A DNA stretch of 64,000 bases, from the NCBI GenBank assembly GCA_039720395.1, contig CM077823.1, positions 11,612,107-11,676,106 of the forward strand. The letters are read 5' to 3'. Positions 1 through 12,467 of this stretch are shown piece after piece. Within the stretch, counting starts at the first letter, position 1. The number at the start of each line of letters is the position of its first letter. The notes under the pieces are model-generated. The model ran no database searches, was not told the origin of the DNA, and was given only the letters and a program-made list of their open reading frames with translations. The stretch comes from Liquidambar formosana (taxonomy: Eukaryota > Streptophyta > Magnoliopsida > Saxifragales > Altingiaceae). Position numbers and translations under genes: made by a program.

Positions 1-2680
1 ATTCCCCTTCGAAACACGGTCGTTTTGGCTTTTGTTTCGTCAAAATCGGAGTTAATTTGAGCCCTGAAACACATTTAGAAGTCGAAGGAGTCAAAATAGG
101 GCATAAGCTGACAGGGCCTCGGGTGACCACCCAGGCCTGGGCGGCTAGCCACCTGGGCCCAGGCAGCTAGCCTCCCAGTCCCAGATGGTCACTCGAGCCT
201 CTTTCCTTTTTTGAGTGTTGACGCGGCTCCCTTCCTATTTCCTCGGATTTGCTCGCCTCCAGCCGCTATTTAACCCTATTTTCAGCCCTATTTGACCTAC
301 TTGAGCCCCAAGGGAACCTCTAAGAGCCCTTGGATCAATACCTAGGGTTTTAATCCCAACCATTGAGGGTTTTCCCTCAAACCCTATAAATACCCCCTTA
401 TACTTCGGCAATAGGGGAGGCAATTTCTGAAGTGGGAGGCATGTGTGAGACTTGGAGGCTATGACAGCCATCCTTAGGGTAGTTTAACCTAAATTTTAAG
501 TGAGAGAGTGAGAGAGAAAGCTTGGTGGAGGGCTGGAGTTTTGCTTGAAGGCTTGAAGTAAGGAATTTCTAGCATTGCATAAGAGAAGGAGGACTCCTTA
601 CAGCAATAAAAGGGCACTTCACCTATGGGTATACCCTCTCTTCTCCTTTTCTCTCTTTTAAACTAGGGTTTTGCATAGAATAGCATTATTTCATGTTCAA
701 GCTTACGTTTTTATCATGTGTTGATGCTTCTAATGCTTAGAATACATTATTAGAATAATGTTTGTGGCTGGGTTTGCATGATATAATGTTATTCCATGTG
801 ATTTTATGAGTAGGTGTGTTTTTAGGGTTTCTAGAGTCCTTTCTAGGGTTTTCTGCATAGGATAGCATTATTTCATGTTCAAGCTTATGTTTTTATCATG
901 TGTTGATGCTTCTAATGCTTAGAATACATGATTAGAATAATGTTTATGCCTGGATTTGCATGATATAATGTTATTCCATGTGATTTTATGTGTAGTTGTG
1001 TTTTTAGGGTTTCTAGAGTTTGTTTTAGGGTTTTGCATTAAATAGCTATGATTTCATGTTAAAGCATATATTTTTATCATGTCTTGCTACTTCTATGAGT
1101 TAGTATGCATGATTAGGATGATGTTTATGGGCTGTTTAGCATGCTAGGGTGTTATTCCATGTGATTTACTGCATAGTTGAGATTCTAGGATTTCTCTTGT
1201 GCTGAAAGTGAATTTATGCTTAGAATAGCATTATTTCATGTGAAAACCTATGTCTTTATCATGTGTAGATTATTCTATTGGTTAATATGCATGGATTGAA
1301 TGCTGTTCATATTCTGTTTTGCATGGTTTAGAGTGATTTCATGGGATTTTATGCACTAGTGTGATTCTAGGGTTTCATTCATCCTTGTGTTAGGAAAGTT
1401 GCATATAGCTTGGGATTTTTCTTTGTTTTTCTTCATAGTTGCTGCATATGTGTTGCATATTAGATAACTATGATATTTTTGCATCCATGATAGTTAGTTT
1501 TAGAGTTGTTTGCATGTTATTGCACATAGGGCTGAATTAGGGTTTATGTTATTTCATGATTCATGTTGTTTACATGACTTATGGGTAATTTTAAGCTTTA
1601 TTTCAATTCTGTCCAGATCTGTTTAATGGCCTTAATATGATATTTTGAGCATGTGTTAGCCTATGTTTAAGCATGATAATTGCTTGATTAGGAACTAGTT
1701 TGGTTGGCTGGTATTTTTGGTATGTTTTGCATGGAAATTGCAGGTGCTTGACAAGTACAACAGGTGCAACTACCCCACCAATGTGGGGTGGTTATCTTGG
1801 CTATTGTAAGATGAAATCTTGCAAATAAAGTAATTACCCTATGCAATAGGGTGGTTATTTTGACAGGTTGCTTTTGCTAAAGGTAAGTAGGGTATGAGGG
1901 TGCCCCAATTCACCATTCTTTCCTTTCCTTGAAACTTTCCCTTTCTCCCTCCTAGGGTTATCCCTTAATAGAGGGGTATAGTAGATTCTATAGTATCCTT
2001 TCATAAAAATACCTTTTAAATCAAAGTTTCCATCTTTATCAAATTCCATATTTACTAAAGATCTTTTGAGAATCATTTATTTTTGGAAACTTACCATGTT
2101 TTTCTTGAAAGGAAACTTAGGGTTTACCATAGGCCTCTATTAGGTTATAACCCTATTCCCTTTCGAACTACGTGGACTTTGATCCGTGTATTTCCATACA
2201 TGGTACGTAGGCGCTCTTCGTGAGGTTCAAGTCCGCCCTAGGATACTAAGTATCCTAGGTTTTCCTTCCCCTCTTTCTTTTTTCTGTTTTTCTTTGATTT
2301 AATTGCTTATATGGATGAATGAATGGATGATATGCATTGCTGTCTTGTGATGATAATTGTTAATTGATGTGTGATTAAGAATTTGATTTAGCCCAATTAA
2401 ATTAAGAGACCGTTTAGGGCGATATGAGTGCCTATAGGCTGTGCTTAGAACCTTCCCATATCGTAACTTAGCCTCCGAACCCACCATCTTTGATTTCCAA
2501 AAGACCTTTTGCCTTACCATTTTTAAACATGGAGTCAATCTTTTGTTTTCCTAAAACAAAACTGTTTTTTTAGGGTTTTCCTTGTTTCCTTTAAAAAATA
2601 AGGTGGCGACTCCTTTTCCTTTTTCAAACCCTAAAGTTTCCATTTAAACGCATTGTGGGGCCCATTTTCCGGGGTCCACA
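1..2680 (+). repeat. LTR copy G, Tat/Ogre-like family, left end outside window
   Basis: This is a long terminal repeat in + orientation, cut by the window start. It aligns by eye with LTRs C, E and B: the same segment with the fully conserved 'CGAAACACGGTCGTTTTGGC', a 78-bp palindrome module (119-196), a TATA box (385-392), a long AT-rich leader, the AG|GTAAGT junction at 1882/1883, the conserved box near 2166-2260 and a terminal GGGGTCCACA at 2671-2680. A perfect 11-bp stem with a one-base centre lies at 2237-2259. The LTR ends inside the hAT transposase coding region, so G inserted into the hAT element. Whether G is a solo LTR or part of a full element cannot be seen. Confidence 0.85.
119..196. 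promoter_or_regulatory. 78-bp palindrome module in LTR G
   Basis: It starts TCGGGTGACC and ends with GGTCACTCGA, and contains four GG(N3-4)CC dyads spaced about 22 bp apart. The TATA box at 385-392 lies 189 bp downstream, the same spacing as in the other LTRs of the family. Confidence 0.7.
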
Positions 2681-4435
2681 CCAGCTTGTGCCTGTGGCCT
2701 TTAGTGTGGAGTCTTGTAGGAAAGCCCTAGCTGAAATGTTGATTCTTGATGAGTTGCCATTTAGGCATGTGGAGGGAGAAGGTTTTATGCGATTTATGCG
2801 TGTTGTCTATCCTAGATGGGTTGAAATCCCATCTCGCAGAGCAGTTGCAAAGGACTGTTTTAGTCTTTATGTTAAAGAGAAAGCATAACTGAAGAGTACT
2901 TTAAAAGGTCAAAGAGTGTGCCTTACAACTGATACATGGACATCTTTACAAAATTTGAATTATATGTGTCTCACAGCTCACTTTGTTGACAGTGATTGGA
3001 AACTTCACAAAAGGATTCTAAACTTTTGTTTAGTTGAAAATCACAAAGGGGAGACGCTTGGGAAGGTAGTTGAAATGTGTTTGCTTGGGTGGGGATTAGT
3101 AAAGTTCTAACTGTCACTGTTGACAATGCAAGTTCTAACAACTTTCTAATTGATTTTTTGAGAAGAAAGACCAAGAATAGGGTGGGCACTATATTAGAGC
3201 ATGAGTTTTTACATGTGAGATGTTGTGCTCATATATTAAATCTTATTGTTTGTGAGGGTTTGAAGGAGATGGATGATTCTATTTGTAAGGTGCGCAATGC
3301 TGTGAGGTATGTGAGATCTTCTCCATCTAGGATGAAGATTTTTCAGCAATGTGTGAAGAAAGAAGGAATTAAATGTAAGAGTGTTGTTTGCTTAGATGTT
3401 GTAACTAGGTGGAACTCCACCTAGATGATGTTGGATGGGGTTGAAAATTTTCAAAAAGCTTTTGAACGATTGGAAGAGGTTGAAATGAATTTTCTTTCCA
3501 CATTTAGAGAGGGTGGGAGTGATGAAGAGGGGAAAGATAGGTGGAAGCATTTAGGGCCTCCTGATATAGATGATTGGGATAAAGTTAGGGTTTTTGTGAA
3601 ATTTTTGAAACTTTTTTACAATGCAACTCTGAGGTTTTCTAGTTCTTTGCATGTCACTGCCAATGTCTTCTTTTTGGAGCTTATTTTACTTCAAAATGCA
3701 ATAATTCAAATGTGTGAGAAAGGTGATGGTAGTATATTGACTAATATGGCAGCAGGTATGAAAAGGAAGTTTGAGAAGTATTGGGGGAATTTTAATAATT
3801 CCAATAAGTTGTTGTATGTGGCTGTGGTTCTTGATCCCCGCTATAAATTGAAATTTGTAAAATTTTGGCTTGAGACTTGTTATGAAGCCAACAAGGGCAA
3901 GGAGTTGTTAAAGAAAATAAAGGATGCATTGACTTGCTTGTATGATTGGTATCTTGAAAACAATGCTTCTACTACTGTTCAAGAAAAAAGTTCCAGTCAA
4001 ACAAGTGTGCCAATGCCTAAGGATGATGAAGATGATGTTAGGGCAATGATAACATCCCAGTGGGCAAAGCATATAGAAGAAAAAGATGGATGCGGGAGCA
4101 AATCAGAGGTAGATAAGTACTTGGCAGAGAGTAAGGAAGAAGAAGTTGAGAAGTTTGATATATTAGCTTGGTGGAAGAGAAATTCTTTTAGATACCCAAC
4201 TCTCTCTAAGTTGGCTCGAGATCTTTTGGCTCTTCTTGTGTCTACAGTGGCATCCGAATCTGCCTTTAGCACGGGAGGTCGCATTATTGATCCATTTCGC
4301 AGCAACTTGAGCCCAAATATGGTGGAGGCTCTCATTTATACCCAAAATTCGATCCGGGCTTCATCGACTACTATTAGCCTTAGGGATGCTATGGATGAAG
4401 TGGAGGAATACGAACAACTTCAAGCAGGTACTTAA
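2681..4435 (+). pseudogene. hAT-family transposase, 5'-truncated and broken
   Basis: The sequence encodes the catalytic part of a plant hAT (RICESLEEPER/BED-type) transposase. Visible motifs: CLTTDTWTS (first catalytic Asp), VTVDNASS (second Asp), HVRCCAHILNL (zinc-binding-type motif), DVVTRWNST, and the C-terminal hATC dimerisation region at about 4151-4363 with FDILAWW, the SESAFS motif carrying the catalytic Glu, and NMVEALI. It is dead: in-frame TAA at 2886-2888, a frameshift between about 3060 and 3100, and TAG at 3422-3424 where TAT (Tyr) is expected. The N-terminal BED finger is missing because LTR G interrupts the gene at 2680. After 4427 a GT..AG intron (4428 to about 4509) may join a short C-terminal exon (near 4510-4586) and a last exon near 4680. 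Confidence 0.88.
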
Positions 4436-4822
4436 CTATTCTATTTGAATCCATTTAATGTCTGTTTCCATTATTTGTTTGTGGTTATTTATTATTTACT
4501 CTTTTATAGATCTTGTGGACATAATTGCTGTGGAACAGACAGTTATTGCAGATCGAGGATTGAAAACTGATAATGCTATCAACACGGTATACAACTTTAG
4601 TTTTAAACTTTTAATATTTTACTAAACCATTTATTTGGGCTTATTATTATTTAGTATTTAATTCATTTATTTGATGTAGGTAAATACTAACTAGTGCTGA
4701 CTGGAGTTGGAATGTAGCTGGACTGAATTTTTTGGAGTGGATTTTTTGCCATTTTGGACTAGTGAACATAGTTGCTGACTTACTGACTTACTGGACAGCT
4801 GGACTGCTGTGTGGCTGATTGG

Positions 4823-4950
4823 CTGATCAGTCTTACTATTTTTTGGACAATAGTTATATTAGTTTCTGGACTACTATGTGGCTACTGTGTGGTTGACTTG
4901 GCCTGATCAGTCTTACTATATTTTGGACAATAGTTATATTAGTTTCTAGA
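4823..4950 (+). repeat. Direct repeat of about 50 bp in hAT 3' flank
   Basis: The block beginning CTGATCAGTCTTACTAT and continuing through TTGGACAATAGTTATATTAG occurs at about 4823-4872 and again at about 4902-4950 with few differences. Confidence 0.7.
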
Positions 4951-4988
4951 CTTTTATAGTTTGATGAAGTAATTTACTTGCTGCTTTG

Positions 4989-5037
4989 TAAAATCCTAAG
5001 AATTTATCCTTATCTTGGATAAATTCTTAGGATTTTA
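4989..5037. repeat. Perfect 21-bp inverted repeat, 7-nt loop
   Basis: Arm 4989-5009 is the exact reverse complement of arm 5017-5037, with loop TTATCTT. It lies about 550 bp downstream of the hAT transposase stop, away from the transposon terminus. Confidence 0.9.
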
Positions 5038-5499
5038 TAGGCCATATTACTTCTTGTTAAGTTTGTAGTTAGTTATTTACTTGTTTACATGCTTGCTGGA
5101 CTGCTGGGCTTTTGTTTATGGCCTATTTAGACTTCATTTGGCAGTTTGGCACTTAGCATATTAGCAGATTTGATGATGAGCCTCATATGGCATGTGCTGA
5201 AGAATCATTTTGGACTTTTGGTTATATATCTATGTTTAATTTATATGCTTAATTGCTTATGTTATGCAAGTTTTTATGGAATTTAGTTTACTGCCTTTTT
5301 GCCTTAATGAGTTATTCTAACCAATTGGTTTACTAGTTTACATACTTGTGACTTGTAGGTTTACATGAGTTTATAATTATAAAAGAGGGTTTAGTGACTT
5401 ACAAGTTTAATGTTAGTAATTGGTATTGAATAGTGTAATTTGTTTAGAAATTAGAACATATATTTTGTAAAAATAGTGGATTGGATATTTGGATGGGTG

Positions 5500-5640
5500 C
5501 AGCTGTGTTATTGAATTATGTAATTTGTGAATTTGTGTTATTGAGTTACGTAATTTGTTTATTTTGTGTTATTGACTTACAAGTTTAGAATTTAAATTTT
5601 GTGTTATTGAACTATGTAATTTGTTTAGAATAAATGAATA
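5500..5640 (+). repeat. Short degenerate tandem repeat
   Basis: The phrase TGTGTTATTGA followed by an A/T-rich segment ending GTAATTTGT recurs about four times with a period of roughly 40 bp. No coding potential. Confidence 0.55.
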
Positions 5641-6288
5641 ATGTAAGGTATTTGTGAAAGGTGTAACCTGTAACTGCATTTGATGTAATTATTGATGTAA
5701 TTATTTGAAATTTGATTAGTTCTTCTAGGTAGGTGGTTGAGAACTTTGAGGGAAATAATAAAAGATTTCAATTTTTATTCACATTTGATGTTTATTTCCA
5801 GATTTCCAGTTGAAATATATGGAACTTATATATATCCAAGTTTTGTTCTTCCAGGTGGTGGTTAGCTGGTTGCAAATTTGTAATGGGAAATCAATTATTT
5901 ATAATTTAGTGCTTAAAATAGGCTTATCCAGGTTTTATTAATGCTGGGTTTTGAATACTGCAAATCTGGATGTTTATAGTTTACTACTTAAAATGGGCTT
6001 CCTTAGCCATTACCCATTAGCCAATTTTTAAAAATAGGCCTAATTGACAGCACTATTTATTTGCCTCTTCTAAGCCCAGCCCATAGATACCAATCTAAAG
6101 GCAAATTCAGCCTATTTAGTAAAACCGGTAAAATCGATTGAACTGAACCGAAACCGCCACAAACCAAAATGAGCGGTTTTATACTTTCAGAAGGCTGGTT
6201 CAGGTTGGTGAAAATTGAAAACCGATTGCATCGGTTCGGTTGATATTACCCCTCAAATACCGACCGAACCGAACTGTGTCCAACCCTA

Positions 6289-7155
6289 CTCAAAACCATG
6301 CAAAAAGAAGAAAATAGAAATATAGACAGAATAGTATTAAGGCCTAAATTCATCCACTAGTCATGCAAACAACACAAATAATGAATAAACATAAACCCTA
6401 ATGTAAGCCTAATACCATGACATGCTTAAAAACCCTAGAAAATCAACTACATAAATGTAATACTCATCATAGTTATTCTATATGTATCACATATATCACA
6501 ATAATGAAGAAAAAACAAACAAAAATCTTAACCTAGCATGCTATATGCAATTTACCTAAAATAAGGATAACGAAAACCCTAAACTCACAAACATGCAATA
6601 AATCTTATAGAACATAAAGCATGCATAACTCATTATGAACAGTATTTAAATTATGTATATTAACTAACTAAAGCATTCACACATGATAAAAATGCTAACT
6701 TTAGCATGCAATAGGCCTATTCTATAAGAAACCCTAGTTTAAGCACTAATAGAGAAGAGAATTACCATAGGAAAGATTCTTTTGCTGCTAGTAGAGACTC
6801 TCTCCTTTACCTGTGAATGATTTGAAACAATTTTCTTCAAGGCTACAACAAGAACTTCAACTCTCCTTTAGAATTCTCTCTCTTATTCTCTCTTATAACT
6901 TAGATTTAATGCAAAAAAGTGCCCCCTCAATGCTGAAACATAGTGGGGTATTTATAGAGTTTAATTAGGATAAGTCAATGGCTAGGATTAAAACCCTAAA
7001 AATTAATCCAAGGGTTATTAGAGACTCCCTTGGTGCTTAAGAAACTCAAAAGTTACCAAAAATTATAAAGAAACTCATCTAAAAGAGGCCTGGTCCATTA
7101 AAATTGGAAGAAATTCCGCTTCAGCAAAAACTATAGGAAAGTGGTCTCAGGTAAC
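6289..7155 (-). repeat. LTR remnant A, left part
   Basis: This is Tat-family LTR sequence in - orientation, between the hAT right end and element B. It matches the other LTRs from CTCAAAACCATGC through the AT-rich leader to the region just upstream of the TATA box. It ends with 7147-7155 (TCAGGTAAC), the first nine bases of a 78-bp palindrome module, where B inserted. The remainder resumes at 62669. Confidence 0.75.
7151..7155 (+). repeat. TSD of element B (GTAAC), left copy
   Basis: GTAAC here matches GTAAC at 62664-62668, immediately outside the two ends of B. Confidence 0.9.
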
Positions 7156-9258
7156 TGTGAACCCCCAGAAAACGGCCCACAAGGATTTGGCAAAAGATGG
7201 GTGAAAGACAACAAACGAAAAGGAGTCGCCACCTCATTTTTTAGGAAAAAGAGGAAAACCATAAAAATATTTTATTTTCAAAACCACATGACTCCATTAA
7301 AGGAAAAGCAAAGTCTTTAAAACCTAGAAAATTGGATCCGGGGGCTAAGTTACGACGTGGGAAGGTTCTGGGTAAAGCCCATAGGCACCCACATCGCCCT
7401 GAGTTGGTCTCTTAATTTGATTGGGCCAACTTAAGATCTTTTTCACTCAAATATCAGCATATATCATCACAAGGCAGCATGCATATCATATATTCCATCC
7501 ATCCATCTCATCCATGCACAATCAAACAAATAAAACAAAACAGAAAAAGAAGAAAAGAGAAGGAAAGAGCCAATGATGCTTGGATCCTAGAACGGACTTG
7601 AGCCTCACGAAGAGCGCCTACGTACCATGCAGTAAAATACATGGATCAAAGTCCACGTAGTTTGAAAAGAATAGGGTTACAACCTAATACAAACCTATGG
7701 TAAAAACCTTAGGTTTCCTTATTTGAGAATGTATTGAATTAATCCAAAATTGAAAACTTCCACAAGAGGAAAACCTTGATAGAAAACCAGAATTTCATTA
7801 ATGAAGGAAACCCTTGATAATTACCATGTGCTCATATTAAGAAATAATCCTAGGAGGGAGAAGAGAAAGAATAAGAAAAGAAAAGTGAATTAGGGCACTT
7901 CATACCCTACTTACCTGAGCGCAAAAGCTCCAAACATTAGCAATTTCAAGTAATAGTACCTATTTGCAATAGGACAAGCATTGTACCTGTTTGCACCCTT
8001 ACAAGTGCACAAAATAATGCAAGAAGAACAATGTACTAATCTGGACAGAGTCATGACAAGGCCTAAAATTATCTATTTATCATGCAAACAACAAGAATAA
8101 TGAATAACTAAGGACCCTAACTCAATCCTACATGCAATGACCTGACTAACATGCATAAACCTATGAGAAACATGTTAACAATCATGAGAGACTCTAATAA
8201 TATCAACAAACATGATAGCTAAGCCCATTCTTACCAAAAATATGATATTTTATGTAAAATATGAAAATAGGCCTTCCTACTGCGAGCTTTCTTAAGCAAA
8301 ACTATCCTAAGATAATGTCACGTAAAAAAGTCGTTATAGGGAGGTGCTATCATCATATCCTACGTAAAATATATATACTAGAACACAACAGAAGTGATTT
8401 CATGCTTAAACACATCACAGCAAGCTCTCATGCAAAACCTTACTTAACAAAAAGGATAATTATCCTTAGAAAAGGATAATATCTCCAAAAACCCTATAAA
8501 GTCCACTATATGAATGCAAACCTAGCATGATTCAATTATATGCAGCATATATTGTCACACCCCATTTTTGTCACCTTAGCTAGGACATATCATTTCATGT
8601 AGGATTTTGAGTCCTTTTTTAGTCTAGTTTTTTGCATTAAGTTTCTATGGCATTGAATATCATGTGTATGAATTTTGAAGTGATTTGGAGTTCATCTCGA
8701 TAGTCAATAAGAACTTTTGTGATTTTAAGGGCATAATCGTCCTTTAAGCCGTATATTTTCATTTGACCTTGAAATGAATCCCGAGTCATTCCATCAAGTT
8801 CATATGAGTACATAGAGTCCATATATAGGTTCAATTTCATGAATTAATGGTTTAAGATCAATTCGTCTCGTAATGGTTCGGGTTGGCTGAAAGACCCTTT
8901 CTTGGTTTGCTCAAATTGACTCATAAGACCCAATAAATTTTCTCTCATTTAACTTCAATTGGACTTTATTTATGTCCTAAACATGTTTAGAAAGATCGAA
9001 TTTCGATTGGGAAAGCATTTGGTTCGACCTTGTGTACAAACCCAGCTTAGCGACGGTGAAGCACCATGGTTAACCACCTTTGTAAAACTTAACCATGCAC
9101 CCATGGTTAAGGATTTTTGTCCTAAAATGCCTAAAAATGTGTTCCCCTTCGAAACACGGTCGTTTTGGCTTTTATTTCGTCAAAATCGGACTTAATTTGA
9201 AGATTTTAGGACTTCTACAGCAAGTGGGAGTCAAAACCGGAGTGAAAATAGGAGGGCC

Positions 9259-9336
9259 TCGGGTAACCGTCCGGGGCTGGACGGTCAACCTTCTAGGCCC
9301 AGACGGCTAACCATCCAAGCCTAGATGGTCACCCGA
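9259..9336. promoter_or_regulatory. 78-bp palindrome module in LTR C
   Basis: It starts TCGGGTAACC and ends GGTCACCCGA, with four dyads at about 22-bp spacing, about 190 bp upstream of the TATA box at 9527-9534. Confidence 0.75.
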
Positions 9337-9526
9337 GAAACTCCTTTCTTAACTCAAATTCTGACTCTATCTTCCCTCTTTTGACGGTTTCCTCCGCCAA
9401 AACAACTTGTCTGAGCTTAGGAGTGTGTAGGTTTGAGTTGTTTGAGCACCAAGAGAGTCTCTAATAGCCCTAGGATCATTATTTAATGAATTAATCTTAG
9501 CCATTGGTTTAGGGGGCTCAGTTCTC

Positions 9527-9534
9527 TATATAAA
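9527..9534 (+). promoter_or_regulatory. TATA box of LTR C
   Basis: TATATAAA in the context CTCTATATAAAGGACATG. The same box is present in - orientation in B (for example 61682-61689) and E. Transcription would start about 30 bp downstream, giving a first leader exon of roughly 140 nt to the GTAAGC at 9697. Confidence 0.65.
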
Positions 9535-12389
9535 GGACATGATATTCAGCACATAGGGAGAGGTTAATTGCACTTTACACTTAGAGAGAGAGGGAGCTAC
9601 GAGTTTGGAGAGCTAGAAGGACTTCAAGATGAGGCTCTTCAACCCCAAGCAAGGAAGGAAACAAGGAGTTTGAAGACAAGGAAGAGTCTACAAGAGGTAA
9701 GCCTGTCCCTTTAATGCTGAACATGAATTTTCTGCTGCTCCTTCTTCTTCTTCTTCTTCTTCTTCTCCTCCTAGGATAGTTATAGTGCATGAAATAGCTT
9801 CTCTTATGGATTGAATTCAATGTTTATGTGATGTTATATGAATGATTTTGAGATGGTTTATGGCTTTATATGCTTGATAATCCCTGGTTTACTAAGGATT
9901 AGATAGCCTTACCTCTTTCTATCCTCTTAAATCATGCGTAGTCCACATGTCTAGGTTGCTGTGATTATTATCATGTGTTGATGTTCCTGTTAGTTAATAT
10001 GTGCTATATGAATGATATTCATGATAATTTGAGCATGTCTTAGAGTCATTTAATAGGGTTTTATGCATAGTTGTGAGATTAGGGTTTCGATAACCCTGAA
10101 ATCGTATAGGTCTTATACAGCATGCTTAGCTTAGCTTTTTGAGTTGTTGCTCATCATAGTCATTCTATATATGCTGCATATAGTTGAATCATGCTAGGTT
10201 TGCATTCATATAGTATATTTTATAGGGTTTTTGGAGATATTATCCTTTTCTAAGGATAATTATCCTTTTCATTGAGTGAGGTTTTGCATGAGAGTCTTCT
10301 GTGATGTGTTTAAGCATGAAATCACTTCTGTTGTGTTCTAGGGTATATATTTTACGTAGGATATGCTGATTGCACCTCCCCATAACGACTTTTTTACGTG
10401 AAATTATCTTAGGATAGTTTCGCTTAAGAAAGCCCGCCGTAGGGAAGCCTATTTTCATGTTTTACATAAAATGATATCTTTTTGGTTAGAATATGCTTTG
10501 TTATCATGTTTATTGATATTATTGGAGTCTCTTATGCTTGTTAGTGTGTCTTTCATAGGTTTTTATGCATGTTAGTCAGGTCATTGCATGTAGGATTGAG
10601 TTAGAGTCCTTAGTTATTCATTATTCTTGTTGTTTGCATGATAAATGGATAATTTTAGTCCTTATCATGGTTCTGTCCAGATTAGTATTTTGCTTTCTTT
10701 GCATGATTTTGTGCACTTGTAAGGGTGTAAACAGGTACAAAGCTTGTCCTATTGCAAATAGGGTTGCTATGGTCTGAAATGGCTAATGATTGGAGCTTTT
10801 GCGTTCAGGTAAGTAGGGTATGAAGTGCCCTAATTCACTTTTCTTCTTTCTTTTCTCTTCTCCCTCCTAGGGTTACTTCTTAATACGAGCCTATGGTGAT
10901 TATCAAAGGTTTCCTTTATTGCTAAAATTCTGGTTTTCTATCAAAGTTTTCCTCTTGTGGAAGTTTTCAGTTTTGGATTAAATCAATATATTTTCAAATA
11001 AGGAAACCTAAGGTTTTTACCATAGGTTTGTATTAGGTTGTAACCTTATTCTTTTCGAACTACGCGGACTTTGATCCATGTATTTCGCTGCATGGTACGT
11101 AGGCGCTCTTCGTGAGGTTCAAGTCCGTTCTAGGATCCAAGTATCCTAGGCTTTTTCTTTTCTTTTCTTTTTGTTTTGTTTTATTTGAGTGATTGTGCAT
11201 GAGATGATTGGATGGAATATATGATATGCATGCTGCCTTGTGATGATATATGATGATATTTGAGTGGAAAAGATATTAAGTTAGCCCAATTAAATTAAGA
11301 GACCAACTCGGGCGATGTGGGTGCCTATGGGCTTTTGCTCAAAACCTTCCCACGTCGTAACTTAGCCCCCGAATCCAATTTTCTGGTTTCAAAGACTTTG
11401 CTTTTCCTTTAATGGAGTCATGTCGCTTTGAAAATAAAACATTTTTGTGGTTTTCCTCTTTTCCCTAAAAAATGAGGTGGCGACTCCTTTTTGTTTGTTG
11501 TCTTTCACCCATCCCATATATACAAATCCATCTTTCCGCCAAATCCTTGTGGGCCGTTTTCCGGGGTTCACATATATAGAATGACTATGATGAGAAATTA
11601 CTTACAGAGTTAAGCTAAGCATGCTGTATAAAACCTATGTGATTTTAGGGTTATCAAAACCCTAATCTCACAACTATGCATAAAAACCTATGAAAAGACT
11701 CTAACACATGCTCAAATCATCATGAATATCATTCATATCATATATATTAACTAACAGGAGCATCAACTCACGACAATTATCACAGCAAGCTAAACAGGTG
11801 AACTATGCATGATTTAAGAGGATAGAAAGAGTTACGCTCTCTAATCCTTAGTAAACCAGGGATTATCAAGCATATAAAGCCATAAACCATCTCAAAATCA
11901 TTCATAATACATCCTAAAAACATTGAACTATCATAACATGTGGAGTTACATCATGCACTAGAACTATCATAGAAGAAGAAGGAAAAGGAGAAGGAGAAAA
12001 CCCATATTCAGCATTCAAGAAGAGTGCTTACCTCTTGTAGAATCTTCTTTGTCTTCAAACTTCTTGTTCACTTGCTTGCTTGGGGTTGAAGAGCCTCCTC
12101 TTGATGTCCTTCTAGTTCTCCAAACTCGTAGCTCCCTCTCTCTCTAAGTGTAAAGTGCAATTAACCTCCCCCTATGTGCTGAATATCATGCCCTTTATAT
12201 AGAGAACTAACCCCATAAACCAATGGCTAAGATTAATTCATTAAACAATGATCTTAGGGCTATTAGAGACTCTCTTGGTGCTCAAACAACTCAAACTTAC
12301 ACACTCCTAAGAGAAAACAAGTTGTAATGGCGGAGGAAACCGTTAAAAGAGGGAGAGAAGAGTCAGAAGTTGAGTTGAGGACGGAGTCC

Positions 12390-12467
12390 TAGGGTGACCA
12401 ACTAGGCCTGGACGGTTAGCCGTCTGGGCTTGGACGGCTGACCGTCCAGCCCCGGACAGTTACCCGA
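12390..12467. promoter_or_regulatory. 78-bp palindrome module in B 3' LTR
   Basis: Same length and layout as in the other LTRs, including GACGGTTAGCCGTC and GGACGGCTGACCGTCC. The first arm has A instead of C (TAGGG). Confidence 0.75.

Larger units (their letters stand above)
2681..6288 (+). mobile_element. hAT DNA transposon, right part
   Basis: This covers the transposase pseudogene and its 3' flank. The right end is placed at 6288, where the sequence reads GTGTCCAACCCTA; its reverse complement begins TAGGGTTGGACAC and is followed by GGTTCGGTTCGG-type subterminal repeats (6120-6290), a typical plant hAT end. At 6289 the sequence turns abruptly into Tat-family LTR sequence (compare 42194 onwards). 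The 8 bp CTCAAAAC at 6289-6296 would be the TSD, but the left end is outside the window, so it cannot be confirmed. 4436-6288 is AT-rich and holds no recognisable gene. Confidence 0.65.
8553..11572 (+). mobile_element. Solo LTR C, 3,020 bp, TSD TATAT
   Basis: This + orientation LTR starts TGTCACACCCC and ends GGGGTTCACA. It lies inside the B 3' LTR with TATAT at 8548-8552 and 11573-11577. The uninterrupted site can be read in the B 5' LTR at about 61060. No internal region is present, so it is a solo LTR, presumably from unequal LTR recombination. Landmarks: module 9259-9336, TATA box 9527-9534, candidate 5' splice site at 9697, AG|GTAAGT junction at 10808/10809. A short (CTT)n tract lies near 9740-9765. 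Confidence 0.95.

Noticed and set aside
8959..9195. 78- and 71-codon frames in LTR upstream regions (also 12532-12768, 25988-26224)
   Set aside because: Overlapping frames in a conserved non-coding U3. Broken in the B 5' LTR, so not supported as genes.
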